From the NCBI GenBank assembly GCA_027297845.1, contig JAPUHG010000071.1:1-16411 (forward strand): DNA of 16,411 nucleotides, given 5' to 3'. The notes beneath the pieces were generated by a model, which saw only the letters and a list, made by a program, of their open reading frames with translations, was not told the DNA's origin and searched no databases. Shown here in pieces: positions 16,209-16,411 of the stretch. Both the position numbers and the translations under genes were made by a program. The DNA is from Gammaproteobacteria bacterium. Its GTDB lineage: Bacteria; Pseudomonadota; Gammaproteobacteria; Steroidobacterales; MnTg04. The stretch's first letter is position 1. Each line of letters opens with the position of its first letter.

Positions 16209-16411
16209 ATGGCTAAAAAGAAAGCGAAAAAGAAAACTTCTGTAAAAAAGAGGATTTCTGCAGCTAAGAAACGTAGAAAGGTTACCTAGAAAAAGGTAGC
16301 CCGGAATAAAGTCGCGAAAAGGCGGACAGCTAAAATGAAAGTAGCCAAGAAGAGAAAGGCTACCAAGAAGATAGCTACGAAGAGAAAGGCTAAAAAGAAG
16401 GTAGCCAAGAA
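16209..16411 (+). pseudogene. Lysine-rich histone H1-like protein with in-frame TAG, cut by window edge
   Basis: From the ATG at 16209 (GGAG 11 bases upstream) 26 codons are read: MAKKKAKKKTSVKKRISAAK then KRRKVT, followed by TAG at 16287-16289. The same frame then stays open for at least 40 more codons to the window end and keeps the same Lys/Ala/Arg/Val make-up (KKVARNKVAKRR, KMKVAKKRKATKKIAT, KRKAKKKVAK). Part of it is repeated every 30 bases (AGAGAAAGGCTA at 16351 and 16381). This resembles the low-complexity tails of bacterial histone H1-like or AlgP-like DNA-binding proteins. The TAG differs from the Lys codon AAG by one base. It may be a real nonsense mutation, a sequence error, a short peptide gene, or a read-through stop; an in-frame ATG at 16335 could restart. 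The 3' end is outside the window. Confidence 0.6.

Noticed and set aside
16341..16411. CRISPR-like or tandem repeat array at the right edge
   Set aside because: The repeats are in-frame Lys/Ala codons of a low-complexity protein, degenerate and without spacers.

Overview
The window is a housekeeping stretch of a gammaproteobacterial chromosome. The evidence is the gene order ygfB-pepP-ubiH-ubiI diverging from a small coiled-coil gene, zapA, 6S RNA and ygfA, which is a conserved gammaproteobacterial neighbourhood, together with a split glycine decarboxylase (gcvPA/gcvPB) and an IspG-type isoprenoid pathway. Genus cannot be fixed from the sequence alone. Most of the window is GC-rich and tightly packed; the last 400 bases or so turn sharply AT-rich and lysine-coding.

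Left part (1-5300, minus strand): a glycine cleavage operon read gcvT-gcvH-gcvPA-tpx-gcvPB. A tandem glycine riboswitch with an intrinsic terminator hairpin precedes it, and a plausible sigma70 promoter lies just upstream of the riboswitch. A thiol peroxidase gene (tpx) sits between the two glycine decarboxylase subunit genes. Past gcvPB lies the start of a secreted protein cut by the window edge.

Middle (5300-8770, plus strand): a large near-perfect palindrome, then an exported DUF885 peptidase-like protein, ispG (MEP isoprenoid pathway) and a pterin-4a-carbinolamine dehydratase overlapping the end of ispG.

Right-middle (8765-13940, minus strand): ygfB, pepP, ubiH, ubiI, a GNAT acetyltransferase and a DUF4404 protein, with short gaps or 4-base overlaps, read as one operon centred on ubiquinone ring hydroxylation.

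Right (14056-15985, plus strand): a TIGR02449-like coiled-coil gene and zapA, whose promoter appears to place the transcript start on the AUG (leaderless); 6S RNA with its own promoter; ygfA (5-formyl-THF cyclo-ligase) overlapping an EVE-domain gene. One-carbon metabolism appears at both ends of the window (gcv and ygfA).

Far right (15986-16411): an A-tract-rich spacer, then a lysine-rich histone H1-like gene broken by an in-frame TAG at codon 27, running off the window. No wholly new multi-gene system is visible. The points most worth a second look are the interrupted histone-like gene, the tpx insertion in the gcv operon, the predicted leaderless zapA operon and the 41-bp palindrome.
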